DNA of 64,000 nucleotides, taken from the NCBI RefSeq assembly GCF_002013915.1, contig NZ_MBTF01000009.1:49587-113586 (forward strand), written 5' to 3'. The position numbers and the translations under genes were made by a program. The notes below the pieces were generated by a model. That model was not told where the DNA came from. It saw only the letters and a list, made by a program, of their open reading frames with translations, and ran no database searches. This DNA comes from Mucilaginibacter pedocola (GTDB lineage: Bacteria; Bacteroidota; Bacteroidia; Sphingobacteriales; Sphingobacteriaceae). Positions 8,767 to 17,418 of this stretch are shown one piece after another; the stretch's first letter is position 1; every line of letters begins with the position of its first letter.

Positions 8767-8804
8767 AAAGCCGCGTGGGGATGCCTATGCGGCTTTGTTG
8801 TTTT
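8767..8804 (+). terminator. Rho-independent terminator after the carbonic anhydrase
   Basis: Perfect 8-base arms AAAGCCGC/GCGGCTTT enclose a 14-base loop and are followed by TGTTGTTTTATTT. It also lies at the 3' end of the convergent gene at 8803-9141. Confidence 0.75.
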
Positions 8805-9141
8805 ATTTAATTTCGCCGCCGAAGATATCTCGGCTCCAACCGCGGAAGTCGTAGTATTTTCCCTTGGGTTCGCCGGTTAGGCCGTTGATGCCTTTTTTGG
8901 GGAGTACTACGGCATGTATATAAATTACGGGCAATACGGCCAAAGCCAATAGGCCGAAAGCGTAAGCCCTGCCTAAATAGGTTGATATAGGTAAAATAAT
9001 GGCAAGCGTCAGCAGGTATTTGGCCAGTTTGCGCCATTTAGGGCTTCGCTCCTCAAAATGCCCGAAGTAGATATGCCCCAGCAGGTAGAAAATTGTTACT
9101 ATGGCTACGTCTACCCATAATGTATCTGTATTCCAACTCAT
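8803..9141 (-). CDS. Small three-helix membrane protein, unknown function
   Basis: A 112-residue protein, not assigned to a family. Three hydrophobic stretches are visible: about 9-26 (VDVAIVTIFYLLGHIYFG), 42-60 (LLTLAIILPISTYLG) and 63-83 (AFGLLALAVLPVIYIHAVV). A charged C-terminal tail ends FRGWSRDIFGGEIK. The loop with EERSPKWRK should be cytoplasmic. A -7-like TATCTTTA lies on the minus strand at 9168-9161. It faces the carbonic anhydrase gene and shares its terminator. Confidence 0.65.
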   Translation of the reverse strand: MSWNTDTLWVDVAIVTIFYLLGHIYFGHFEERSPKWRKLAKYLLTLAIILPISTYLGRAYAFGLLALAVLPVIYIHAVVLPKKGINGLTGEPKGKYYDFRGWSRDIFGGEIK

Positions 9142-9184
9142 TGCTTTTGGTTTGGTGGAATAAAGATACTACAGGCCGTGATTT

Positions 9185-9355
9185 TTTACCGCAAAGGACG
9201 CAAAGAAAAAACGCAAAGAGAGTGAACACTAATTTCTCTAATTGAGTCGAATTACACTAATTTTTACAGATCAGGCGGCAATGTAGCCGTATCGATCTGT
9301 AATAATTCTTTTTTAATTCGTGCAATTCGCGTTCACTCACTTTGCGGTTGATCAA
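9185..9355. repeat. Large palindromic CGCAAAG repeat
   Basis: An inverted repeat starting ACCGCAAAGGACGCAAAG and ending GTTCACTCACTTTGCGGTTG. Inner arms carry GAGTGAACACTAATTTC against AATTCGCGTTCACTC, and GATC-type arms flank the centre. Related spacers lie at 19577-19722, 51199-51330 and 52979-53020. Confidence 0.7.
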
Positions 9356-9361
9356 CCAATA

Positions 9362-10999
9362 TTATATTTCTTTCTGCAAAAACGGATACCTGTAATCCTT
9401 CGGCGAATCAAACGTTTCTTTGATGGTACGTGGCGATACCCAACGCAGCAGGTTGATCATGGAGCCAGCCTTATCGTTGGTACCGCTGCCGCGTGCACCG
9501 CCGAATGGCTGCTGGCCCACTACAGCACCTGTTGGTTTATCATTAATGTAGAAGTTACCCGCAGCATTGCGCAGTTTGTAAGTAGCTTCGGCAATGGCAT
9601 AACGATCTTGCGACAATACAGCACCGGTTAGCGCATATATAGATGTTTTATCGATGATGCTTAAGGTTTCGTCCCATTTCTCATCTTCGTAAACGTAGAT
9701 GGTTAATACCGGTCCGAAGAGTTCTTCGCACATGGTAACATAATATGGGTCCTGCACTTGCAGCACGGTAGGCTCAATGAACCAGCCGCGGCTTTTATCG
9801 TAGTTACCACCGGCAATTACTTCAACGCCTTCGTCTTTTTTGGCAGCATCGATGTATTTAGCTAGTTTATCAAAGCTTACTTCGCTGATAACGGCGTTAA
9901 CAAAGTTCTCAAAATCTTCGGTTGGGCCCATTTTAAAGGTGGCCATTTCGCGTACCATGTGCTCTTTTACCGCAGGCCACAAGCTTGCCGGGATGTAGGC
10001 ACGGCTTGCTGCCGAACATTTTTGCCCCTGGTATTCAAATGCACCACGCAACAAGGCAACGGCAACCGCATCGGCATTGGCGCTTGGGTGAGCCAGCACA
10101 AAATCTTTACCGCCGGTTTCCCCTACTATACGCGGATAGGTTTTGTATTTGTGTATGTTGGTGCCAATAGTTTGCCAAATGTGCTGAAAAACTTTGGTAG
10201 AACCCGTGAAGTGGATACCCGCAAAATCGGGATGGTTAAATACCACGTCGCCAACTTCGGGGCCATCGGCATAAATGAGGTTGATAACACCATCGGGCAC
10301 GCCGGCCTCTTTAAATATTTGCATAATTACGTTGGCAGCGTACACCTGTGTATCGGCAGGTTTCCAAACCACTACGTTACCCATCATGGCAGCACTGGCA
10401 GGTAGGTTACCCGCAATAGCCGTAAAGTTAAAAGGCGTAAGCGCGAACACAAAGCCTTCCAGCGGGCGTTGCTCTACGCGGTTCCAAACACCTTTGCCCG
10501 ATACCGGGGGTTGCTGCTGATATATCTCTGTCATGTACTGCACGTTAAAGCGCAGGAAATCTATCAGTTCGCAAGCCGAATCTATCTCTGCCTGGTAAGC
10601 ATTCTTGCTTTGGCCAAGCATAGTAGCGGCGTTTATTTTGTAGCGGTAAGGGCCGGCTATCAGTTCGGCAGCTTTCAGGAAAATAGCAGCGCGTTGCTCC
10701 CATGGCAGGTTTTCCCAGTCGGCTTTAGCAGCAAGGGCGGCATCAATAGCAGCCGTTACATGGCTTTTATCACCATAATGGAATGTGCCCAACAGGTGTT
10801 TATGATCGTGCGGCGGGCGAAGCTCTACCAGTTTGCCGGTGCGCACTTCATCTGCGCCAATGTACATAGGTATATCTAATTGCTGTGCGCGTGCATCGGC
10901 CAGTGCGGCCTGCAAAGCAGCGCGTTCCACACTGCGCGGGCCGTAGTTTAAAACAGGCTCGTTAACAGGTGCCGGAACATTAAAAAATCCTTTAAGCAT
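9362..10999 (-). CDS. pruA: L-glutamate gamma-semialdehyde dehydrogenase (P5C dehydrogenase)
   Basis: NAD-dependent dehydrogenase that oxidises glutamate semialdehyde (from pyrroline-5-carboxylate) to glutamate, the second step of proline catabolism. The 545-residue stand-alone form is the type usual in Bacteroidota. The catalytic Cys328 is in GQKCSAAS and the general base Glu294 in VGETGGKD. The cofactor-binding FTGST lies at 264-268 and the C-terminal family motif is PFGGARGSGTNDKAG. No putA/prodh gene is adjacent. A promoter with TATCTTTG lies 20 bases upstream. Confidence 0.96.
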   Translation of the reverse strand: MLKGFFNVPAPVNEPVLNYGPRSVERAALQAALADARAQQLDIPMYIGADEVRTGKLVELRPPHDHKHLLGTFHYGDKSHVTAAIDAALAAKADWENLPWEQRAAIFLKAAELIAGPYRYKINAATMLGQSKNAYQAEIDSACELIDFLRFNVQYMTEIYQQQPPVSGKGVWNRVEQRPLEGFVFALTPFNFTAIAGNLPASAAMMGNVVVWKPADTQVYAANVIMQIFKEAGVPDGVINLIYADGPEVGDVVFNHPDFAGIHFTGSTKVFQHIWQTIGTNIHKYKTYPRIVGETGGKDFVLAHPSANADAVAVALLRGAFEYQGQKCSAASRAYIPASLWPAVKEHMVREMATFKMGPTEDFENFVNAVISEVSFDKLAKYIDAAKKDEGVEVIAGGNYDKSRGWFIEPTVLQVQDPYYVTMCEELFGPVLTIYVYEDEKWDETLSIIDKTSIYALTGAVLSQDRYAIAEATYKLRNAAGNFYINDKPTGAVVGQQPFGGARGSGTNDKAGSMINLLRWVSPRTIKETFDSPKDYRYPFLQKEI

Positions 11000-11315
11000 A
11001 GGTGTTTAATTTAAAGCTGCAAAGATACGGGGAAATATGCAGATGTGCGAATAAGGAAGTACGCAGATGGGTTTTGTGACAGTAATGATACTGTTGAAGT
11101 TCCTGAACCTTGATTCGCTTGATTGAGGGATTTTCAGATGCGCGGCGAAGCTTCAAGTATGCGCGAGGTGTGTGGCTGGTGTGTGCACAAACGCAGGGAG
11201 GGGGCGCGATTGTGTGAAAAGCAAATGCAGGAGCGATTCTGAATAGTCTCCCCTCATTAAATGAAAAAACTTATACAAATCAAAATCGCTACATTGCTCT
11301 ATCAATTACATAATC
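11000..11315. other. Spacer between divergent pruA and a hypothetical gene
   Basis: The left end holds the pruA promoter. Near 11101-11130 is a CTGAACCTTGATTCGCTTGATT unit of the family also seen at 6728 and 13570. The GC-rich stretch 11135-11230 codes for nothing visible. No clear promoter motif was found for the rightward gene. Confidence 0.5.
11020..11051 (-). promoter_or_regulatory. Putative pruA promoter
   Basis: On the minus strand TATCTTTG (11027-11020) matches the Bacteroidota -7 consensus TAnnTTTG. A -33-like TTCG (11051-11048) stands exactly 20 bases upstream. The pruA ATG starts 20 bases downstream of the -7 element. Confidence 0.5.
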
Positions 11316-12248
11316 ATGTTTTCATTATTCAAACGAAAAAATAAGCTGGAGGTACCTGATTGGGCATTGTTCCTGAATGCCGACGAATACGAAAGGTTTT
11401 TAAAGGCCGTTGAGAAATACTTCTACCAAAAAAATGTAACCTACACGCTTGGCGATGGTGTAATTAACGCCGGTCCGAACGACTTTGGCTTTAATGTACT
11501 TGGGCTGATGAACGTTGCACAGCAATGCAAGTTTAATGATGGCAGAAGTTATACCGAAATAGTTGATGAGCATTTTGAAACTATGCTGCGGGCAAACAAA
11601 TTCGACAAAGAGTTTCAAAAAGTAATTGACGATTATGAGCAGATAGAGCAGTACTTGGCAGTGCGGCTGTACCATACTTCGTACTTTGACAGCGTAGGTT
11701 ATGAAAACGTTATTGGCGAAGCACTTGCGGGCAACATATTTGCAGCGTTGGTTTTCGACTTACCCGACGGCATTGTTTCCATTAAACCCGAGCAGGCAGA
11801 AAAATGGGGAAAAAACTATAAAGAACTTATGGACGTTGGCAAGAGTAATGTAGAGCGGAACTGCTCCATAGAGTTATTAAAAGAGGATTTTGACGGATTA
11901 ACAATATGGCTTGCACAAGGCGAACATTTTTTCACCGGCAACATTGTCTTCAACCTGGAAATTTACCCGCAATTCGCGGGCAAACATGGCATGTTGGTTG
12001 GCGTACCTCACAGGCATTGCGTAATTATGTATCCCATAAACAATCTTGAGGTTATCAGTGCTATCAACAAACTCATTCCGCTGATATATAACATGAACGA
12101 GGAAGGCCCCGGCTCAATTAGCAGTAATTTATTTTGGTATGCGAACGGTAAATTTGAATATCAACCTTACAAGATAGAAGAAGATAAGATCCAATTTACA
12201 CCGACCGAAAACTTCCTGAATATGTTAAATATGCTGGAGGAAAAATAA
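11316..12248 (+). CDS. Hypothetical cytoplasmic protein, 310 aa
   Basis: I do not recognise the family. There is no signal peptide or membrane helix. The N-terminus is short and basic (MFSLFKRKNK), then the sequence is mixed alpha/beta with acidic character. The segment with KHGMLVGVPHRHCVIMYPI at about 220-240 resembles a beta-strand core with a Pro-His motif. The second half could be a nucleotide- or ligand-binding sandwich, but nothing decides this. The ATG at 11316 is the first in frame. The gene is monocistronic between repeat-rich spacers. Its A+T content is higher than that of pruA, possibly a sign of acquired DNA. Confidence 0.7.
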   Translation: MFSLFKRKNKLEVPDWALFLNADEYERFLKAVEKYFYQKNVTYTLGDGVINAGPNDFGFNVLGLMNVAQQCKFNDGRSYTEIVDEHFETMLRANKFDKEFQKVIDDYEQIEQYLAVRLYHTSYFDSVGYENVIGEALAGNIFAALVFDLPDGIVSIKPEQAEKWGKNYKELMDVGKSNVERNCSIELLKEDFDGLTIWLAQGEHFFTGNIVFNLEIYPQFAGKHGMLVGVPHRHCVIMYPINNLEVISAINKLIPLIYNMNEEGPGSISSNLFWYANGKFEYQPYKIEEDKIQFTPTENFLNMLNMLEEK

Positions 12249-12336
12249 TTACTTGGCCCAAGCCATCCCCAAGCCTGGCGCGAGTATGCAGCGATGGAAG
12301 CGTGCGTGGAGTACTCGTGCCTAAGCATGTCTGCCC

Positions 12337-12399
12337 GTCCTATGAGATTGCCACGCCGCCCTCCTTCACAGCCCCATCCCACTGCGGCTCGCAATGACA
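12337..12399. repeat. Dispersed repeat, copy 2 (CCTATGAGATTGCC...GCAATGACA)
   Basis: Second copy of the unit at 7088-7149. It shares the first 16 bases and the last 20 or so, with a short divergent centre. It lies in the spacer between two convergent genes. Confidence 0.75.
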
Positions 12400-12478
12400 A
12401 ATCGGCTAATAGGAATGTCTGTTCAACGAGAAAGCCGCCCGGTTTCTCGGGCAGCTTCCTAATTCAATTCTATCTCTG

Positions 12479-13369
12479 TTAAAAATTCGCAGGCTCGCCT
12501 ACCGTGGTTCCCCCACCGGTATATATGGCGCCGATAAAGTTTTTATCCTTGGTGCTCAAGTAGTAGTTCCAGCCAATGGCTTTGCCATCGGTAGTAAGTT
12601 CGGCCGGAACGGGGTATTGCATTATTGATAACGGGTCGAATTTGGTGTTGCGTACCTCGCTTGGTTTATACTTGTCGAATATGTTGGCATCTACCTGTGC
12701 GCGGGTCCAGTTGTTTGGCGGGCCCATGTAGTAGTCGTATACTTTGGGTTTATCCCAGTTTATTTCTTCAACCGGGCTCAACTGCTCGTGGCCTAAACCA
12801 AGGGCATGGCCAAACTCGTGGGTTATGGTGCGGCTAAATTCCTTTTCTTCGGTATTGGCATTGAACCAGCCAAAATTCATGGTTTGCAAACCTTTACGAT
12901 ACTTTTCGGCATCGGTACCAAAGTAAGACCATGAACCCTTATCCCCATTTATCTTAAAGCCAACTCGGATGTCCGACTGTGCTTTGTTATCAACCTTCAG
13001 GAAATGGATATTGGCATAGTCTACCCAGGCGCGGGCGTACTTCATTACTTTGCCTTGCAGGAATTCGCTGCCATTCATGAAGAAAACGCGCAGGGTTTTG
13101 CCGTTCTCCCATTTAGTGCCTTTCAGGAACACCGCCTCGGTTTGCGGGCCGCCGTCTTCTTTATCCATTATAATGGGTTCGGTGCCGGCAAATTTGTCGA
13201 TACATACATGCGGTATGGCCGCGTCGGCAGCAAAGTCCAATTCATCAGATGGCGGCGTGCTTGCGTCGGTAGCAGTTTCGGTGGCGGCCAACATACCCGC
13301 GTCCTGGTTTTTGTTGCATGCCGATGCTATCAGAACGATAAGCGCGGCGGTTAGATAGGTTTTACGCAT
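12479..13369 (-). CDS. Astacin-like (M12A) zinc metalloprotease lipoprotein
   Basis: A 296-residue secreted metallopeptidase. The N-terminus is a lipoprotein signal (IVLIASAC, lipid-modified Cys18), so it is probably anchored in the outer or inner membrane. The zinc site HEFGHALGLGH (184-194, followed by Glu) and the Met-turn SIMQYP (248-253) fit metzincins of the astacin type. The pro-region-like segment before about residue 75 is acidic and low in complexity. Substrates are unknown. It is monocistronic and convergent with the upstream hypothetical gene. Confidence 0.88.
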   Translation of the reverse strand: MRKTYLTAALIVLIASACNKNQDAGMLAATETATDASTPPSDELDFAADAAIPHVCIDKFAGTEPIIMDKEDGGPQTEAVFLKGTKWENGKTLRVFFMNGSEFLQGKVMKYARAWVDYANIHFLKVDNKAQSDIRVGFKINGDKGSWSYFGTDAEKYRKGLQTMNFGWFNANTEEKEFSRTITHEFGHALGLGHEQLSPVEEINWDKPKVYDYYMGPPNNWTRAQVDANIFDKYKPSEVRNTKFDPLSIMQYPVPAELTTDGKAIGWNYYLSTKDKNFIGAIYTGGGTTVGEPANF

Positions 13370-13622
13370 AATACTTCATTTAGGTAAAAAATGGCGTTAT
13401 TTTATCACATATATAAAATGACAACCATATTACAGAAATAAAGTTTCGTATTAGTAAAAATTGAAGTGTATTTAGGCGGTGACTTGAATTTTCTGAACTC
13501 GAATTCAACGAATTATTTGAATCAACAGAAGCTTGTTTTGGCGGTAAAAACCTGCCCCAAATAACATCAGAGAATCCATAAATCAAGCGGATCATGGTTC
13601 AGACAAATACATGCACATCCCA
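13370..13622. repeat. Spacer with CTGAAC...GTTCAG inverted repeat
   Basis: It contains TTTCTGAACTCGAATTCAAC (about 13490-13510) and, facing it, AATCAAGCGGATCATGGTTC (about 13584-13603). This unit belongs to the same family as the ones at 6728 and 11101. No gene was seen. Confidence 0.55.
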
Positions 13623-13961
13623 CTAAACATCCAACAAACCCGGATGGTCGCGGTAATGGCTAATGTTATCTATTACCTCCTTTACTTCTTCGGTTGAAAG
13701 ATCGTGGTTGCCATCGGCCGTATAAGTGAATAGTGTTCCGGGGCGTTCGAAGGTGATGTAGCCCATATAGTTGGGGCTTGTTTTCTTATCCAACAGCAAC
13801 TCTTTCTCTTTTAGTTTCAGCGTAGCGGCATCTTCAAAACCATTATCGCGGTAAATATTGTAGGTGTAAGTGAGTACGGCATGCCCGTCTAAATGGGCTT
13901 CGGTATTGGGGATAACCATTACCGGCAAATCGGCTCCAACGGTGAAAAACAAAGGTGTCAT
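13623..13961 (-). CDS. Hypothetical protein, 112 aa
   Basis: Not recognised. A small soluble protein with no signal peptide or membrane helix. Residues 25-60 look like beta strands (DGHAVLTYTYNIYRD, then charged LKLKEKELLLDKK). The C-terminal 30 residues form a probable helix (TEEVKEVIDNISHYRDH). It is divergent from the short ORF at 14046, with 84 bases between the starts. Confidence 0.55.
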   Translation of the reverse strand: MTPLFFTVGADLPVMVIPNTEAHLDGHAVLTYTYNIYRDNGFEDAATLKLKEKELLLDKKTSPNYMGYITFERPGTLFTYTADGNHDLSTEEVKEVIDNISHYRDHPGLLDV

Positions 13962-14045
13962 CGGCTACAAAATATATTTGTCAACAAGGCAGTTTTTAAA
14001 TGGTTTGCCGCCTGCACTGTTGATAATAACTGTATATTAGCTACC

Positions 14046-14315
14046 ATGGCAGCTACCTTCAGCTTAACGGGAAATAATCAGCTTCAAATTGAACCAAGCG
14101 GCAAAAAGCTGCGCCTGGTTATAACCAATGGCCCTCATGAGCTCGCCTGCCGAATGGAAACCTCCGCCAACATTAAATGCTTTCTTGCATCCGAAGAAAC
14201 CCAACTATTTAAAGGCAGGCTGCAACTGCACAAACACGGCGGAGCAATTTTGGTGAAATTAAAAGGCGAGGAATACGGCGTAATAAACGCAAATGCATTT
14301 CTAAGCAGTTTATAA
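14046..14315 (+). CDS. Hypothetical protein, 89 aa
   Basis: A small, basic, beta-rich protein without known motifs. The frame is open further upstream, to 13893, but that would run into the oppositely oriented gene. The ATG at 14046 gives a compact domain beginning MAATFSLTGNNQLQIEP. It contains two cysteines. The gene stands 56 bases before the DoxX-like gene and could be co-transcribed with it. Confidence 0.5.
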   Translation: MAATFSLTGNNQLQIEPSGKKLRLVITNGPHELACRMETSANIKCFLASEETQLFKGRLQLHKHGGAILVKLKGEEYGVINANAFLSSL

Positions 14316-14371
14316 GTTACAGGGGTAATTTTAGCATAAAAGCGCTATCTTACGCTACCTATACACGCTTT

Positions 14372-15661
14372 ATGACTAACACTGCCGACGAACCACTTTA
14401 CTGGAGCCTGCCGCGCAAAATTGCCTGCCGCTTTTTCCTGGTATTTTTTATCCTCTACGTTACCCTTAACCCAAACGGCGTATTGCCCAAAGTTGATATG
14501 GTGTACGAGTATTATATCGAGCCCTTTCACTGGCTGGTAGTTTGGATAGGCGCGCATATACTGCACCTTGATGAACCTATCACCCGATTTACCGGCGGCA
14601 GCGGCGATACCACTTACGATTATGTGCTGCTGCTTTTTATGGTTTTTACTGCTGCGGTTAGCGCGGCCTTATGGTCGGTAATTGACAGGAAGGCGCGTAA
14701 TTATAACAAGCTTTTTTATTGGCTTACGGTAATTGTGCGCTATTATGTGGCCATTACTATGGTGGTGTATGGCGGCGTAAAGATCATTAAACTGCAATTC
14801 CCCGGGCCCTCGCCGGACAGGCTGATACAGCCGCTGGGCACCATGTCGCCCATGGGGCTGGCCTGGACCTATATGGGCTACTCTACCGGCTTCAATTACT
14901 TCACCGGCCTTGCAGAATTAAGCTGCGGCTTGTTATTGTTTTTCCGCAGAACGGCTACGCTCGGCGCTGTGGTGGGTTTGGTTGTGGCCGGCAATATTAT
15001 GGCCATAAACTATTGTTTTGATGTGCCGGTAAAGCTGCTGTCTACCATGCTGGTAATAATGTGTATATTCCTGCTGAGTAAAGATGCCATCAGGCTTATC
15101 AACTTCTTCTTCCTCAACAAACCCGCCGAAGCCGCCAACCTTGGCCCGCATAAGTTTAAAGCCCGCTGGAAGAATATTACACTATGCGTTATAAAATACG
15201 TGCTGATCATTTATACGCTTTTCGGCAATGCTATGAGCGATGTGCAGGCCATGAAAGAATACGGCGACAAAGCCAAAAAGCCGCCCTTATATGGCTTGTA
15301 TAATGTGCAAAGCTTTGTGCGTAACAAGGATACCATTGCTCCGCTTACTACCGATGCCAGCCGTTGGAATAAATTCACCATTAACTACCCCGGTGCGGCG
15401 AGGATAAAGTTCATGAACGATAGCCTCACGCGCTATAATTTTGAGATAGATACCGTTAAGCATACCATCGTGATGAATACGTATGCAGATACGATCAATA
15501 AAGCGCGCTTCACTTATCAAGTGAAGAAAGACACGTTGAGATTAACGGGAACGTTCGAGCAAGATTCGTTACATATTGTAATGGAAAAATACCCGCTGGA
15601 GAAATTTATACTCATCAACCGGGGTTTCCATTGGGTGAACGAGTTTCCGTTTAACAGGTAG
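14372..15661 (+). CDS. DoxX-like polytopic membrane protein with C-terminal soluble domain
   Basis: A 429-residue protein. The first ~270 residues contain about seven hydrophobic helices. The stretch RYYVAITMVVYGGVKI with a later LQFP resembles the DoxX/DoxD-like membrane fold of Bacteroidota proteins. The last ~130 residues are soluble and beta-rich (NKFTINYPGAARIKFMND, FTYQVKKDTLRLTG). In relatives such a tail is usually periplasmic. The function is unknown; redox or oxidative-stress roles are proposed for some DoxX proteins. A strong hairpin at 15670-15710 ends the transcript. Confidence 0.65.
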   Translation: MTNTADEPLYWSLPRKIACRFFLVFFILYVTLNPNGVLPKVDMVYEYYIEPFHWLVVWIGAHILHLDEPITRFTGGSGDTTYDYVLLLFMVFTAAVSAALWSVIDRKARNYNKLFYWLTVIVRYYVAITMVVYGGVKIIKLQFPGPSPDRLIQPLGTMSPMGLAWTYMGYSTGFNYFTGLAELSCGLLLFFRRTATLGAVVGLVVAGNIMAINYCFDVPVKLLSTMLVIMCIFLLSKDAIRLINFFFLNKPAEAANLGPHKFKARWKNITLCVIKYVLIIYTLFGNAMSDVQAMKEYGDKAKKPPLYGLYNVQSFVRNKDTIAPLTTDASRWNKFTINYPGAARIKFMNDSLTRYNFEIDTVKHTIVMNTYADTINKARFTYQVKKDTLRLTGTFEQDSLHIVMEKYPLEKFILINRGFHWVNEFPFNR

Positions 15662-15669
15662 CGGGCGCC

Positions 15670-15710
15670 GCAATTATAGCTATGGGTTTGAAACCCATCG
15701 CTATAATTGC
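15670..15710. terminator. Bidirectional terminator/palindrome (ATGGGTTT.AAACCCAT)
   Basis: A 41-base near-perfect palindrome with GCAATTATAGC at one end and GCTATAATTGC at the other, centred on ATGGGTTTGAAACCCAT. T-rich sequence follows on the right. It separates the ends of two convergent genes. Its core is nearly the same as the palindrome at 36039-36069, so it is probably a dispersed terminator-like repeat. Confidence 0.75.
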
Positions 15711-15717
15711 TGATTTT

Positions 15718-16659
15718 TTATATAATCGCCTTCTTCCGCCACCTACTCGGATCCAATCTGGTCAAGTACACCCCGCCTAGTATAATAAACAAACACCCTA
15801 TTTGCCCAAGGATAATGGTTTCGCCATAATACCAACCCCAACCAAAGGCCACGAAGGGTACACCGTAACTGGCGGTAGAAGTAAAAACCACACTGGCACG
15901 TTGCACCAAGGCGTAAAACAACATCCAGGCCAGTGCGGTGCCTAACATGCCCAATGTACAAACAGCCAAACAGGCCTTCATATAACGGTACTCGTGCAGC
16001 GGCAAGCCGAAGAAGCCTGTCCGCCAAAGTATTACAATGGAGGGCAACGACACCGCAATTAAGCTAAACGAAGTGATCACCACCGAACTTACGCCGTTTA
16101 GGTGACGCTTTACGGCAATAATATTGAGGGCATAAAACACGGTGGCCAGTATAACCAGCGCAGCATAACTTATCTGGCCTACGCCCGTATGCTTCTTCAC
16201 AAAATATAACAATACTATACCGCCAAAGCCGATGATGATACCCACTACGTGCATCAGCGGTATTTTATGCCTGAAGAAGATAAATCCGAAAATGATGGCG
16301 AATATGGGTGTGAGCGAGTTCAGCGTCCCGGCCAAGGCGCTGTCTATCCGTGTTTCGGCGATGGTGAATAAAAATGCCGGCAAAAAACTGCCGAACAAGC
16401 CCGAAAATACCAGCCACCCGGAAAGTTTAAAGGGTATTTTTTCGCGATGCCTGAGCAGCACGGGCGTGAGTACTATACCTGCGGTGATGATACGGATAGC
16501 GGCCACCTGCACTGCACTTAGCAAAGGTTTATGCTCATCATCGTACAAACCCAGCTTCATTAAAATGAACGAGCTGCCCCATATCAGGCAGATAGAAAGA
16601 AACATGAGCCAGTTGATCAATTGCGGAGGAAAAAGTGATTTTGGGGCGGTGGTATCCAT
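15718..16659 (-). CDS. EamA/DMT-family transporter
   Basis: A 313-residue inner-membrane exporter of the drug/metabolite superfamily. Ten hydrophobic helices form two EamA repeats. The first starts at LMFLSICLIWGSSFILMKLGL, with the typical WGSSF motif, and the second at ALVILATVFYALNIIAVK. The substrate cannot be told. The frame is open up to 16848, but that extension translates the palindromic repeat and overlaps the divergent acetyltransferase gene. The ATG at 16659 (MDTTAPKS) is therefore chosen. Confidence 0.88.
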   Translation of the reverse strand: MDTTAPKSLFPPQLINWLMFLSICLIWGSSFILMKLGLYDDEHKPLLSAVQVAAIRIITAGIVLTPVLLRHREKIPFKLSGWLVFSGLFGSFLPAFLFTIAETRIDSALAGTLNSLTPIFAIIFGFIFFRHKIPLMHVVGIIIGFGGIVLLYFVKKHTGVGQISYAALVILATVFYALNIIAVKRHLNGVSSVVITSFSLIAVSLPSIVILWRTGFFGLPLHEYRYMKACLAVCTLGMLGTALAWMLFYALVQRASVVFTSTASYGVPFVAFGWGWYYGETIILGQIGCLFIILGGVYLTRLDPSRWRKKAII

Positions 16660-16678
16660 TGCCCTGCAAAATAGTTTT

Positions 16679-16796
16679 TTTGTCCGAAAGTCGGGAAAGT
16701 TCGATAAGTCCGAAAGAAGAATAAAAAGTTGTACTGATACAAATATGCTTTTAATTCTTTCGGACATTTCCGACTTTCGGACTTTCCGACTTTCCA
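16679..16796. repeat. Palindromic GTCCGAAAGTC repeat
   Basis: The left half holds GTCCGAAAGTCGGGAAAG and AAGTCCGAAAGAAG; the right half holds CTTTCGGACATTTCC and GACTTTCGGACTTTCC. The inverted halves fill the spacer between two divergent genes and reach the acetyltransferase start codon. Related sequence sits inside valS (937-1005). Confidence 0.75.
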
Positions 16797-16797
16797 A

Positions 16798-17214
16798 ATG
16801 ATCATCATCGAACAAGTACGCCCCGAACATACCTGGAAACTGCGCCACGAGGTACTATACCCCAACCAAAAGCCCAACGAAATGGGCATGGAGGAGGATA
16901 ACAATGGTTACCACTTTGCCGCGTTCAAAGACAAATGGATAGTTGCCGTGGTATCGCTCTTTAAACACGAAAGCGACTGGCAATTCCGCAAATTTGCGGT
17001 GGCAGAAGAGGTGCAAGGGCAAGGCCTTGGTGCGCAACTACTGCAATACATCACCGAATTTGTGGAGCGCGAACAGGGCGAACTGCTTTGGTGCAATGCC
17101 CGCTTATCAGCTATAGGTTTTTATAATAAATTTGGTTTCAGTGCCGTGGGTGAGGTTTTTCATAAGAACGGCTTCGATTATATCATTATGCAAAAGCACC
17201 TGCCGGCTCAATAA
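16798..17214 (+). CDS. GNAT-family N-acetyltransferase
   Basis: A 138-residue single-domain GNAT protein. The acetyl-CoA pyrophosphate-binding motif is RKFAVAEEVQGQGLGAQLL (Q-x-x-G-x-G form). It is followed by the usual C-terminal FYNKFGF segment and the strand ending YIIMQK. The acceptor is unknown. The start ATG is directly behind the palindromic repeat, so its promoter may lie in that repeat. Confidence 0.88.
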   Translation: MIIIEQVRPEHTWKLRHEVLYPNQKPNEMGMEEDNNGYHFAAFKDKWIVAVVSLFKHESDWQFRKFAVAEEVQGQGLGAQLLQYITEFVEREQGELLWCNARLSAIGFYNKFGFSAVGEVFHKNGFDYIIMQKHLPAQ

Positions 17215-17219
17215 AGTAA

Positions 17220-17254
17220 AAGGGGCGGACCGCCTCGCGCTTCCACCCCTCTCA
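17220..17254 (+). terminator. Possible terminator after the acetyltransferase
   Basis: AGGGGCGG and CCACCCCT can pair with one mismatch around a 14-base loop; a T-rich tract follows about 15 bases later. This is weaker than the other terminators here. Confidence 0.4.
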
Positions 17255-17352
17255 ATTAACTGATCTTATTTTTTAACTGCCGCAAAGGTGAGCTTAGCAT
17301 ATTAATTTCATGTTAAGTAAAAAACATTATTCGCAATACCGCGTATAGGGTA

Positions 17353-17384
17353 TTGCGGCTTTTTAAACCGCTTTACTATATTTG
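17353..17384 (+). promoter_or_regulatory. Promoter of the M42 aminopeptidase gene
   Basis: TTG at 17353-17355, a 21-base spacer and TATATTTG at 17377-17384 match the Bacteroidota -33/-7 promoter (TTTG...TAnnTTTG). Transcription should start near 17391. That excludes the ATG at 17388 and supports the start at 17419. Confidence 0.65.
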
Positions 17385-17418
17385 TGCATGGCCCTTTGCG
17401 GCCCCATACTCACTATCA

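Noticed and set aside
13893..14045. N-terminal extension of the 89-aa hypothetical protein
   Set aside because: Runs into the oppositely oriented gene at 13623-13961 and reads as unstructured; the ATG at 14046 is more sensible.
16232..16801. 189-codon open frame antisense to the EamA gene
   Set aside because: Covers the transporter's helices in reverse and then the palindromic repeat; no family features.
16660..16848. N-terminal extension of the EamA transporter to 16848
   Set aside because: Would translate the GTCCGAAAG repeat and overlap the divergent acetyltransferase gene; the ATG at 16659 gives the normal family start.
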